Shown: one piece after another, positions 28,808 to 38,050 of the stretch
Position numbering within the stretch: position 1 is the first letter of the stretch
Layout of the letters: each line of letters starts with the position of its first letter
Source of the DNA: Deltaproteobacteria bacterium
Lineage (GTDB): Bacteria > Myxococcota_A > UBA9042 > DTJE01 > S145-11
DNA: 43,163 nucleotides
Direction of reading: 5' to 3'
Assembly (NCBI GenBank): GCA_015493765.1
Contig: WGCQ01000250.1
Span: 1 to 43,163 of the forward strand
The notes under the pieces: generated by a model
What the model saw: only the letters and a program-made list of their open reading frames with translations
What the model was told of the DNA's origin: nothing
The model's database searches: none
Made by a program: the position numbers and the translations under genes

Positions 28808-29057
28808 AGTGCTCCCCTTCGCAAATCCGAGTAATCCTAACGCCCCGTGGTTGGTTTGTCAAAATACCGGACTAAATTCGGGAGCCGGGCACTGCAAGCG
28901 GCCCGTCCGATGCTGTTGAAAAAGTCGTCATATTACACAACACACGATTTGCCTTGTGTCGTAACACACTGAATTTGCGGTAATATTCGTAGGTGCTGGT
29001 TCTAAACCCGCCCTGGAATTGCCACCAAATCAAGGCCATCCATCCTGCTACGAATCT

Positions 29058-30080
29058 TCAGGATTGCCGCTCCTTCACCCAGGTGCCTTTTGGCACATCC
29101 TCAGGACCGGCAAATGGGGTCAGCGGCAACAGGAAAGTGTTTTCCCGCTCCGTAAGAGGGGCAAACATCGTCTTGAATACCGGATGCTTCACGGTTTCCC
29201 ACGGGTATAACACCGGTTCCACGCAGGCAGGGGTACTCGAAAATACATCGATGAGTTCCTGGAGCGTGTAGGCGCCGAACCACTGTTCCATTTCCCGTTG
29301 GTCTGCACGTTGCAGTCCCGTAATCTTTATTATGCGTTGGACGAATTTCGGCTCAATTGCGGCAACGGATACCCTGCGACCGTCCCTGGTGCGGTACATG
29401 CGGTAAAACGGGTATCCGCCCTCCAGCAACCTGGTATCAGTCCTCATGTCCGACGGCCCGGTGAACCGCGCATAAACGGGGAACGCGGCCAGGTGTGCAC
29501 CCATGACCAGGGGAACGTCCAAGGCCCCTTTTTGGCCTTCCATGATCGCTGCCAGCGTAGAGATCGCTGCCAGCATTGCGGTGGACATGTCCGCTGCCTG
29601 GAGCGGCAGGGGGTCCAGGGATTCGTTAAGGCCCAGGACACCCGACAACCCTACCAGGTTCAGGTCGTGAGCCGGCCTGGTCCACTGGTTCTGGCCCAGG
29701 GCTGACATGCGGATTACCAGCAAGTCCGGGTTATAGGCGGACAACACATGGATTCCCATATCCATGCCTTCCAGCACACCCGGCCTGAAGCCCTCCAGCA
29801 GGATGTCGTGGTCCTTTACCAGTTCCAGCACCTGTTTGCGGTCCCCTGGTTTACCCAGGTCCAGTTTACGTACTGTTTTGCCGCGGTTCAGGGCATGGTA
29901 CATCAGGCCCCTGCCAAATGCGAGCGGTGGAACATTGCGCACCGGGTCACCCTCGGTACCCTCGATTTTCAAAACATCCGCGCCGAGGTCTGACAGCAGC
30001 AGTCCCAGCATGGGACAGGGCAACAGGCTGCAAAGTTCCAATACCCTGTGCCCTTTCAAGGGCTTTAGACGCTTCACCAT
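29058..30080 (-). CDS. CaiB/BaiF family (class III) CoA-transferase / alpha-methylacyl-CoA racemase-like
   Basis: GHRVLELCSLLPCPMLGLLLSDLGADVLKIEG…NRGKTVRKLDLGKP…LLEGFRPGVLEGMD. Confidence 0.93.
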   Translation of the reverse strand: MVKRLKPLKGHRVLELCSLLPCPMLGLLLSDLGADVLKIEGTEGDPVRNVPPLAFGRGLMYHALNRGKTVRKLDLGKPGDRKQVLELVKDHDILLEGFRPGVLEGMDMGIHVLSAYNPDLLVIRMSALGQNQWTRPAHDLNLVGLSGVLGLNESLDPLPLQAADMSTAMLAAISTLAAIMEGQKGALDVPLVMGAHLAAFPVYARFTGPSDMRTDTRLLEGGYPFYRMYRTRDGRRVSVAAIEPKFVQRIIKITGLQRADQREMEQWFGAYTLQELIDVFSSTPACVEPVLYPWETVKHPVFKTMFAPLTERENTFLLPLTPFAGPEDVPKGTWVKERQS

Positions 30081-30409
30081 CCCTTGGGATTCAATACGTC
30101 CTTCAATTTCAAAGCGGCCATGGGATTGCCCTGTACCTTCAGTTTCCCCTGGGTGAATGCCTGCATTTCATTGAGTTCCCGATTCAGGATCTTGAGCAAG
30201 GTTTCATCCGATAGTTTTATCGTGACGTTTGCGCCATCCGTGGTGCCCTCCTGGACTGCCACGTTGTTCAGGTCCACCAGGTAGGTGCCCTCCTGGTCAC
30301 CGGTGACGACAAAGCCATAGGCGCCACCGATCTTTTTTGCCTTTGCAGGGTTTCCCTGTATCCGTGCGTTCAGGTCATCGAAGTATTGCTTTACGTTTTC
30401 TACGGCCAT
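30074..30409 (-). CDS. SCP2 sterol-binding domain protein
   Basis: GTYLVDLNNVAVQEGTTDGANVTIKLSDETLLKILN…NEMQAFTQGKLKVQGNPMAALKL. ATG 30409 with GGAGG RBS; overlaps the CoA-transferase start. Confidence 0.9.
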   Translation of the reverse strand: MAVENVKQYFDDLNARIQGNPAKAKKIGGAYGFVVTGDQEGTYLVDLNNVAVQEGTTDGANVTIKLSDETLLKILNRELNEMQAFTQGKLKVQGNPMAALKLKDVLNPKGW

Positions 30410-30476
30410 TGTAACCTCCATAAAAGTTACGACGATTTTAATCCCTTATATTTGCGATGGCAAGGATTGTCCCCCA

Positions 30477-30501
30477 CACAAATTACCTGTCAAATTTTAG
30501 G
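30477..30501 (-). promoter_or_regulatory. Recurrent motif copy (minus orientation CCTAAAATTTGACAGGTAATTTGTG) in the divergent SCP2/aconitase region
   Basis: Direct reading. Confidence 0.5.
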
Positions 30502-30577
30502 ACAAACCATGACCAAACCATATTGACAAAAACAAACCTTCTGGTACGGTTAGCCAGGCTTTTTTATGAGGTGATAC

Positions 30578-32512
30578 ATGGCACAGACTCTCACACACAA
30601 GATCATATCCACCCACCTGATTTCCGGAAAAATGGAAAAGGGTGAGGAAATCGCAGTCAAGATAGACCGGACCCTGACACAGGATGCGACCGGTACAATG
30701 GCCTATTTGCAGTTCCAGGCCATGGGGGTTGACAAGGTAAAAACTGAATTTTCAATCAGTTATGTCGATCACAACATGCTGCAGATGGATTTTCGTAACG
30801 CGGATGACCACAAGTACCTGCAAAGTGTGGCCGCAAAGCACGGGATTTATTTTTCAAGACCTGGCAACGGTATCTGTCACCAGGTAAACGTGGAGCGCTT
30901 TGCGGTTCCGGGCGAAACCCTGTTGGGTTCGGACTCGCATACCCCCACATCGGGCGGCCTGGGCATGATGGCGATCGGCGCAGGCGGCCTGGACGTGGCT
31001 GTGGCAATGGCAGGCGGTCCGTTTTACATGAAGATGCCCGAGGTCGTGGGCGTCAAGTTGATTGGTAAACTCAGGCCGTGGGTTGCGGCAAAGGACATCA
31101 TCCTGGAACTGCTGCGGCGCCTGAGCGTCAAGGGTGGCGTGGGCCGCGTGTTTGAATATTTCGGCCCCGGGGTCAAGACCTTGAGTGTGCCCGAACGGGC
31201 CACGATCACGAACATGGGGGCCGAACTGGGTGCCACCACGTCGATCTTCCCGTCCGACGAGATGACCCTGGATTTCCTGAGGCGCCAGGGCCGCGAACAG
31301 GATTGGGTGAACCTGGAGGCGGATTGGGACGCCGAATACGACATGGTTGAGGTGATCGACCTGAACCAGTTGGTGCCCATGGTGGCAAAGCCCCACCAGC
31401 CACACAACGTGGTGCCGGTATCCGAGATCGAGGGTACGCCTTTGACCCAGGTGAACGTGGGTTCATGCACGAACTCGTCGTACCATGACCTGATGGTGGT
31501 TTCCAACGCGCTGCGCGGCCGCAAGGTATCGGAAAAACTGTCCATGACGGTCAGCCCGGGGTCCTCGCAGGTCTTCAGGATGATCGCGGGTAACAACGCC
31601 CTGGCCGATATGATCGCTGCGGGCGTGCGTGTACTGGAATCCGCATGCGGTCCCTGCATCGGCATGGGCCAGGCACCAACCAGTGCGGGCAATACCCTGC
31701 GCTCATTTAACCGTAACTTCAAGGGCCGTTCCGGTACGCCGGATGCAAACATCTTTTTGGCCAGCCCCGAAACCTGCGTGGCTTCGGCGCTGAACGGGTG
31801 CATCACGGACCCCAGGAAACTGGGTGATTACCCTGAAATCAAGATGCCCCAGAAGTTCCTGGTGGACGACCGCCTGGTGATCCCGCCTGCGGAGGACCCG
31901 CAGTCCGTGGAGGTAATCATGGGCCCGAACATCCACCCGGTGGAGGATTCCTGGTACCCGCCGCTGGATGACAAAATGGAGATTCCGGCCCTGTTGAAGG
32001 TCGAGGACAACATCACCACCGACCACATCATGCCGGCCGGTGCCAAGGTGCTGCCCTTGCGGTCGAATATCCCGGCCATTGCGGAATACGTTTACTACCT
32101 GGTGGACGGGACGTACGCAAAACGCGCCAAGGAGGCCGGTGCCAGCATCATCATCGGTGGCGAAAACTATGGCCAGGGTTCCAGCCGTGAACATGCGGCC
32201 ATTGCACCGCGTTATTTGGGCGTAAGGGTCGTGATTGCCAAGTCCTTTGCCCGTATTCACAAGGACAACCTGTGCAACCATGGCATCCTGCCGGCTACAT
32301 TCGTCAATCCCGAGGATTATGACAAATGCGACCAGGGTGATGTCTTTGTGTTCAAGGGCCTGCGCAAGAGCGTGGAAAAACAGGCGGATTTCGTGGCCCA
32401 CAACAAGACCAAGGGCATCGACATCAAGTTGCACGTTGACGCATCCAAGCGCCAGGCCGAGGACATCCTGGCAGGCGGCCTGATCATGAAAATGAAGAAC
32501 GCCAATAAGTAA
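30578..32512 (+). CDS. Aconitate hydratase family protein
   Basis: LLGSDSHTPTSGGLGMMAIGAGGLDVA, VNVGSCTNSSYHDL, ESACGPCIGMGQAPTSAGN, GENYGQGSSREHAAIAPRYLGV. Upstream TTGACA-16-TACGGT. Confidence 0.95.
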   Translation: MAQTLTHKIISTHLISGKMEKGEEIAVKIDRTLTQDATGTMAYLQFQAMGVDKVKTEFSISYVDHNMLQMDFRNADDHKYLQSVAAKHGIYFSRPGNGICHQVNVERFAVPGETLLGSDSHTPTSGGLGMMAIGAGGLDVAVAMAGGPFYMKMPEVVGVKLIGKLRPWVAAKDIILELLRRLSVKGGVGRVFEYFGPGVKTLSVPERATITNMGAELGATTSIFPSDEMTLDFLRRQGREQDWVNLEADWDAEYDMVEVIDLNQLVPMVAKPHQPHNVVPVSEIEGTPLTQVNVGSCTNSSYHDLMVVSNALRGRKVSEKLSMTVSPGSSQVFRMIAGNNALADMIAAGVRVLESACGPCIGMGQAPTSAGNTLRSFNRNFKGRSGTPDANIFLASPETCVASALNGCITDPRKLGDYPEIKMPQKFLVDDRLVIPPAEDPQSVEVIMGPNIHPVEDSWYPPLDDKMEIPALLKVEDNITTDHIMPAGAKVLPLRSNIPAIAEYVYYLVDGTYAKRAKEAGASIIIGGENYGQGSSREHAAIAPRYLGVRVVIAKSFARIHKDNLCNHGILPATFVNPEDYDKCDQGDVFVFKGLRKSVEKQADFVAHNKTKGIDIKLHVDASKRQAEDILAGGLIMKMKNANK

Positions 32513-32587
32513 CCCCCTGTCTTTATTGATATATTTCCTGAACAACCCTCATATAAAACAATGAATGTGTAAAGACCTTTGAATTTT

Positions 32588-32637
32588 CCCCAAATCTGAC
32601 AGGTAATCTGGGTTTTTTGTATAAATTTTTGTATAAA
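32588..32637 (+). promoter_or_regulatory. Recurrent motif overlapping a promoter: CTGACA (32596) – 18 bp – TATAAA, with the -10 segment TTTTTGTATAAA duplicated in tandem (32614-32637)
   Basis: Direct reading. Confidence 0.7.
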
Positions 32638-32670
32638 TAACGTGTGCCGGGCATTTCAGGAGGAGACATC

Positions 32671-35600
32671 ATGCACAAAATAGCCGTTGCGCTGGTCCTT
32701 GGGCTGGCCGTGTCATGTGCAGGCAGCGGGCCTGGCGGAGGCGGGTTGGATACGGGCAAGGCGGAAGGAGCCGATGAGTCAATCCAACATCTTGATATTG
32801 CAGTTGATTTTGCGGATACCCGGCAAGAGCCCTCCAGGGACCTGGTGCCAGCGGAAAGGGACGGCGCGGACGTATCGGACACGTACGCGCAGGACGTGAC
32901 ACCCGATGAAGGGACGACCGGATATGAGGTCAGGACAGGTTGCGGGGATGACCGGGACTGCGATGATCACAACCTGTGTACCACGGACCACTGCGGCCGG
33001 GACGGTGAGTGCCTGCATACCCCGGTAAATTGCGATGACAACAACGCTTGCACCCTGGATAAGTGTGACCCTGACAGGGGGTGTATCCACCAGGACAAAC
33101 AAAAACCAAAGTGTCTGGCCAAGGGGGTTTGCGAAGCGGGGGTGGGCATTACCTGTAAGGATGGGGAGTACGTTTGTGACTACGCTGATGTGGCCAATTA
33201 CAGTGCCAAGGAGATTTGTGACGGGCTGGACAATAACTGCAACGGCAAGACGGACGAGGGTTTCCCGGACACGGACGGCGACCAGGTGGCGGACTGCGTG
33301 GACCCGGATGACGATAACGACGGCGTGCCCGATGGCAAGGACTGCCGTCCACTGGACCCCACGGTCCCAAGTTGCAAGGGTAAGCAGTGCGGCGATGATG
33401 GTTGCGGTGGCAGTTGCGGTGAGTGCGACGACCATATTGCGTGCACCGATGACTCCTGCGTGCAGGGGAAATGCGTGTTCCGGCCGAAACCCCACCAGCC
33501 ATGTCTGGATACCGGTGTGTGTAACAACGGGAAGGACCACTTGAAATGCAATGAGACCACGGGCCAGTACTACTGTGATTACTCGGATGTCCGGGATTAC
33601 GAACCGGGAAACGAGACATCCTGTGACGGGCTGGACAACGATTGCGACGGCAAAACGGACGAGGGTGAACTGTGCGACGATTCCCTGCCCTGTACGATCG
33701 ATGAGTGCAGCCCCACGTTGCACCATTGCGTGCATACGGCGAAATCCTGCGATGACCGGGACCCGTGCACGGTGGATCAATGCGATCCCAAGACCGGCAA
33801 GTGCCTGCACCGGCCCAAGACCTGCGATGACAACAACGCGTGCACCATGGATACCTGCGACAAAAACACGGGTAAATGCGTTTATACCCCCTTGGGCCAT
33901 CCCAGGTTTTTCGACCCGGTTGCACTGCAAGACAAGGCAGGGGACCAGGATGAAGACAACATCTTTCACACCTCTGCGGCCCGGATATGGGCACAGATGA
34001 AGGGGCTCGCCGACAAGTACGCCATCCAGGACGGCGGGGAGCCGGATTTTTCCGTTTACAGCGGGTCATACCATATTTTTTACCCGTATTTGCAGCCGTT
34101 TCCGCATGGCTACGGGCAATGCCTGCACCTTGGCACAACAACGTCCCAGGCGGCATGGGCGATTAGGGACCTGGCAAAACCCATAACCGGGGACGTGCTG
34201 GTGGAATTCGAGTACTACTATCCGGACCCGGACGAACAGGACGGATTCATTGTGTTTGCATCCTACAGTGGCAGCGCCTACACGTTCGTAAGAATTACCC
34301 AGAAAGGGGAGTCGATTTCCACCCAGGACCACGCAAACGTGCGCAACATCATACCGGGGAAGTGGCACCACTTCGCGATCCGGGCGACCCAGGGCACGTA
34401 TAAACTCTATATCGACGGGTCCCTGGCCACCAGTGGCCAGTTGATGAGCGATCCTGCAATATACGCAATGGGTTACATCGGGGATGTGTCAGGCAAGGTG
34501 CACAACGGACAGGGCTATTTCGACAATTTCCGGGTATCCAGGGGCATAGACGTGCTGTTTCACGATTACCTGAACAACGGCGATTCCGCATGGCGGTTTT
34601 ACGGCGACCACGAGTTGTCGGACAAACTGTCGCACGATGAAAAGGGGTTGTCCGACTATCCGTATTGGACCGGGATATCCAGGGCCATCCAGCAGAGGAT
34701 CGAAACCGTGTCATTCGCCTACCTGGTCACGGGTGATACCAGGTATGCCGACTGGGTGAAACCGGTGCTGATGTCGCTGTGCACCACGGGCTGGAGTACC
34801 TGGGGGGACCCGGATTACGGCACCGGGAAACCGGTGCTGGACGGTGCGCACTTTACCATGGGCGTGTCAGAGGCATTCGACAACATAGCGGATACGTTGA
34901 CCCAAGGCGAAAAGGACCTGATCGAGGACTGCATCATGCAACGTGGAATCCGGCCGATCTACCAGGAGGCCCAGAGTCCGCCCATGAACGACCCTGGCGC
35001 ATGGCCCAACGGGTTTGCACTGCACCATGCGGCCATGGGGATCGGTGCGTTGGCGCTGTGGTGCGACAGGGACGTGGCAAAATACCTGGACGAGGCCAGG
35101 CAGGGCATGGACCGGATGTACAGGGGTGCGGACAAGGATGGGGGATGGATCGAAGGCATCACGTACGGGTCCTATGCCATGACCAATGCCCTTTTGTTTG
35201 GCCTGTTCGACAGGGTCGTCACCGGTCATAACGTGTTCAACGACCCTTACGTGAGAAACATATCCCGTTTCCTGTACCACAACCTGGTCCCGGCGGGTAC
35301 CCAATACGTGAATTTTGCGGACAGTTCGTCGAGTAACCGGAATTATGGCACCGTACTGCCGATCCTGTATGACCGGACCGGTGACAAATACGCGATGAAA
35401 CTGCTGCAATCCGTGGGCTGGCACGTGGAGTATCCCCTGGCCCTGAGCCTGTTTCACCCGATCAAGGAATCGCAACTGCCTGACCTGTCGAATGAAAACA
35501 CAGGCCGTGACTTCAGGACGATCGGGTGGGCCAGCATGCGTACATCCTGGTCGAAGGATGCGTTGATGGTGGCAACCCATGCAGGGCCGGAGGTCGGACA

Positions 35601-37545
35601 CAGCCACCTGGACGAAAACACGGTGGTCATTGCAAAAGGGGGTACGTGGTTCGCCCATGACCCGGGGTACGAGGTGTACCAGGCCGGACCGGCCCACGAT
35701 TTTACCTACGGTACGATAGGTCATAACACGCTGATGGTGGGTAACAATTTCCAGGAAAAGAGCGTGACCAACAGCCTGGGGGAAATCATGGGTTTTTACT
35801 CCGACAAGGACATGGGGGTCTCGATTGGCAGTGCGGGCGCGGCATACCAGGACCTGGATTACTTCGTGCGCAAGCTGTTTTTGGACAAGGCCGGCGAGTG
35901 CCTGTTCATGGCAGATTTCTATAAAAAGGCCGCCGGTGTCACTGACCCGGTGCGCTTTATCCTGCACCCGCAATGCACGAATTATACCGTGGATCAAACC
36001 AGTCACATGACCACGGTCACCAAGGGCTCGGATACCATGCACCTGTGGACCCTTCAACCCAGGAAACCGCAAATCGAAATCACGGACGACGCGTTCGGCA
36101 TGATCGGAAACACCAACTTCTACTTGAACGTGCCCGAGGCACAAAAGGGCCATGGATTTTCCGTAACCGTGTCCTATTCCGCCATTGTGCCCCTGTCGAT
36201 CTCACAGTACGATGGCAAGGCATACCATACCGTTGCCATGCTGCCAGGCGACGGCACGGACAGGGAGGTCACATTTGACGTGTGGAAGCCCCTGTACGAC
36301 TATGGCACATCAACCACAGGCATAAACGTGCTGTTCAATTTCTCGGGCGGGTTGCACGTGTATGCCATTTCAGCCAGGGACAAAAACACGGGCGATACCT
36401 ACAAGGTTACGGCAGGCGATCCTGACGACAACAAGGCGTCCGCGCATACACCGGGCGTGTGTTTTTACCCGGCGGAATGGGACCCGCCGGCAAAATACCA
36501 CGGGAAATGGGCCAGGGGCAGGCGCAGCACGGTGATGATCGATGTACGGGACTCGCAAAACCCGCGGGAGGCGCGTTTTTTGAACGCCCTGTGTACAAAC
36601 CCGGATTCCAGGCCCGTGTATTTCGAGAGCGACACGAGGGACAACATGCTAATCATGCGGAATGACCAGGTCGTATCCCTTGTAAGTGCCGATAAACACA
36701 GGCAAAATATCGACATCTTTCACGTGAGGGCTGATTATTCATGTAATGCCCAAGGCCAGGGTTGTGCAGGCCCCGACACGGCCGGAGTCGCTTTCACAGG
36801 GCAGTGGACCCGGGCGGCCATGGACGGCCGCTTTTTCGTGCGTGAAAACCAGTCAACGGCCGCGGGCTTGACGATTGCCCTGGATGAGCCCCTGCCAAAG
36901 GTAATCAAGGTGGGCTTAATCTACAGGTCGGACCAGGCCGGGTTCCTCGTGTTGCACGACAACAGCGGGAACAGGAACATCGCCCGGTTGCCGGCATCTG
37001 ACACCTACAGGGCAATAACCGTATCCGTGAAGGTAAAACCCGGGCACCCCCTCGACCTGCAACGCCTGGAATTGAGACCCTCCATACCCATGAAATGCGC
37101 CTATATCCTGGTCGAAAAGATGGCAAACTCGGACCTGTGCGACGTGGGTGCATCAGGGGACACGGACACGAATGCGCACAGCCCTGGCATATCCGTGTAT
37201 CCCGCGGAGTGGAGCGCCCCGACCCGGGCAAACGGCCTCAGTGCCAGGACATCCACTGGTGACGCCAATTTCTATCTGAATATCAATGACACGGATTCGT
37301 TTCACCTAATTCGCATCACGTATTCCGCGCCCAAGGACCTTCAGGTGCGACAGTGGATGGGCAAAGACAAGGGCTACAAGGCCGTGGGCGACCTGATTGG
37401 CGATAACACCATACACACCACAGTCATACCCGTAATTAGGAATTACGTGGATTACCAGGGCGCAGGGGCCAACAGTGCCACGAACGTGCTTTTCGATTTT
37501 TCCGGTCCCATCACGGTGTACGACCTGTTCACCCAGGGGCAGTAG
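32671..37545 (+). CDS. Giant lipoprotein: Asp-rich linker, MopE-like Cys/metal-binding region, LamG/jelly-roll-like domain, heparinase II/III-like polysaccharide lyase region, duplicated C-terminal beta-sandwich module
   Basis: MHKIAVALVLGLAVSCAG lipobox; CDGLDNNCNGKTDEG x2; GHSHLDENTVVIAKGGTWFAHDPGYEVYQ…GHNTLMVG; repeated NFYLN…NVLF[ND]FSG modules. Confidence 0.88.
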   Translation: MHKIAVALVLGLAVSCAGSGPGGGGLDTGKAEGADESIQHLDIAVDFADTRQEPSRDLVPAERDGADVSDTYAQDVTPDEGTTGYEVRTGCGDDRDCDDHNLCTTDHCGRDGECLHTPVNCDDNNACTLDKCDPDRGCIHQDKQKPKCLAKGVCEAGVGITCKDGEYVCDYADVANYSAKEICDGLDNNCNGKTDEGFPDTDGDQVADCVDPDDDNDGVPDGKDCRPLDPTVPSCKGKQCGDDGCGGSCGECDDHIACTDDSCVQGKCVFRPKPHQPCLDTGVCNNGKDHLKCNETTGQYYCDYSDVRDYEPGNETSCDGLDNDCDGKTDEGELCDDSLPCTIDECSPTLHHCVHTAKSCDDRDPCTVDQCDPKTGKCLHRPKTCDDNNACTMDTCDKNTGKCVYTPLGHPRFFDPVALQDKAGDQDEDNIFHTSAARIWAQMKGLADKYAIQDGGEPDFSVYSGSYHIFYPYLQPFPHGYGQCLHLGTTTSQAAWAIRDLAKPITGDVLVEFEYYYPDPDEQDGFIVFASYSGSAYTFVRITQKGESISTQDHANVRNIIPGKWHHFAIRATQGTYKLYIDGSLATSGQLMSDPAIYAMGYIGDVSGKVHNGQGYFDNFRVSRGIDVLFHDYLNNGDSAWRFYGDHELSDKLSHDEKGLSDYPYWTGISRAIQQRIETVSFAYLVTGDTRYADWVKPVLMSLCTTGWSTWGDPDYGTGKPVLDGAHFTMGVSEAFDNIADTLTQGEKDLIEDCIMQRGIRPIYQEAQSPPMNDPGAWPNGFALHHAAMGIGALALWCDRDVAKYLDEARQGMDRMYRGADKDGGWIEGITYGSYAMTNALLFGLFDRVVTGHNVFNDPYVRNISRFLYHNLVPAGTQYVNFADSSSSNRNYGTVLPILYDRTGDKYAMKLLQSVGWHVEYPLALSLFHPIKESQLPDLSNENTGRDFRTIGWASMRTSWSKDALMVATHAGPEVGHSHLDENTVVIAKGGTWFAHDPGYEVYQAGPAHDFTYGTIGHNTLMVGNNFQEKSVTNSLGEIMGFYSDKDMGVSIGSAGAAYQDLDYFVRKLFLDKAGECLFMADFYKKAAGVTDPVRFILHPQCTNYTVDQTSHMTTVTKGSDTMHLWTLQPRKPQIEITDDAFGMIGNTNFYLNVPEAQKGHGFSVTVSYSAIVPLSISQYDGKAYHTVAMLPGDGTDREVTFDVWKPLYDYGTSTTGINVLFNFSGGLHVYAISARDKNTGDTYKVTAGDPDDNKASAHTPGVCFYPAEWDPPAKYHGKWARGRRSTVMIDVRDSQNPREARFLNALCTNPDSRPVYFESDTRDNMLIMRNDQVVSLVSADKHRQNIDIFHVRADYSCNAQGQGCAGPDTAGVAFTGQWTRAAMDGRFFVRENQSTAAGLTIALDEPLPKVIKVGLIYRSDQAGFLVLHDNSGNRNIARLPASDTYRAITVSVKVKPGHPLDLQRLELRPSIPMKCAYILVEKMANSDLCDVGASGDTDTNAHSPGISVYPAEWSAPTRANGLSARTSTGDANFYLNINDTDSFHLIRITYSAPKDLQVRQWMGKDKGYKAVGDLIGDNTIHTTVIPVIRNYVDYQGAGANSATNVLFDFSGPITVYDLFTQGQ

Positions 37546-37582
37546 GGACAGACCTGACATTGCCACCACGACCAGGCGAGGA

Positions 37583-38045
37583 CGATGGTGTTGATTTGAT
37601 GAATTTAGTGATGAATCCGGAAATTTGTGTGTTTTGTAATGCCTTGGAACACAAAGACAATTCAAGATGCCGGCTGGAAGCCAGCCCCACTCGGTCACAG
37701 CCAACGGCCCACGGCCACGGTCAACGGATTCGGGCCTCTGGCATCGGGATTCGGGACGCAGCCTGCGGCTGCGCGGGACGGCCCTTCGTGCCTTTCGGGA
37801 AGGCTCCCGTGGTAACCGGAAACCCCGGCCACGGTCCACAGCCACCGGCCAACGGTCACCGGGCACGGCCACGGACTCGGGCCTCTGGTATCGGGCGTCG
37901 GGACGCAGCCTGCGGCTGCTGCGGGACGGCCCGTGGGCCTTTCGGGAAGGCTCCCGTAGTAACCGGAAACCCCGATCACGGCCACCGGCCACGGTCAACG
38001 GCCACGGCCACCGGCCACAGCCAACGGCCACGGCCACGGCCACGG
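37583..38045. repeat. Composite intergenic repeat cluster 4: module D, hairpin C, satellite GGTCAACGG/CGGCCACGG, two module-A copies (reverse orientation)
   Basis: Direct reading; module A reversed at ~37750-37830 and ~37895-37970. Confidence 0.9.
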
Positions 38046-38050
38046 AAAAA

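Noticed and set aside
28925-28990. Imperfect inverted repeat TTACACAACACACGA…TTGTGTCGTAA
   Set aside because: Pairing is partial with several mismatches; likely chance in AT-rich intergenic sequence.
34867-36153. 428-aa minus-strand ORF inside the giant lipoprotein gene (also 32779-33969)
   Set aside because: Antisense shadow ORF; the sense frame is continuous with recognisable domains.
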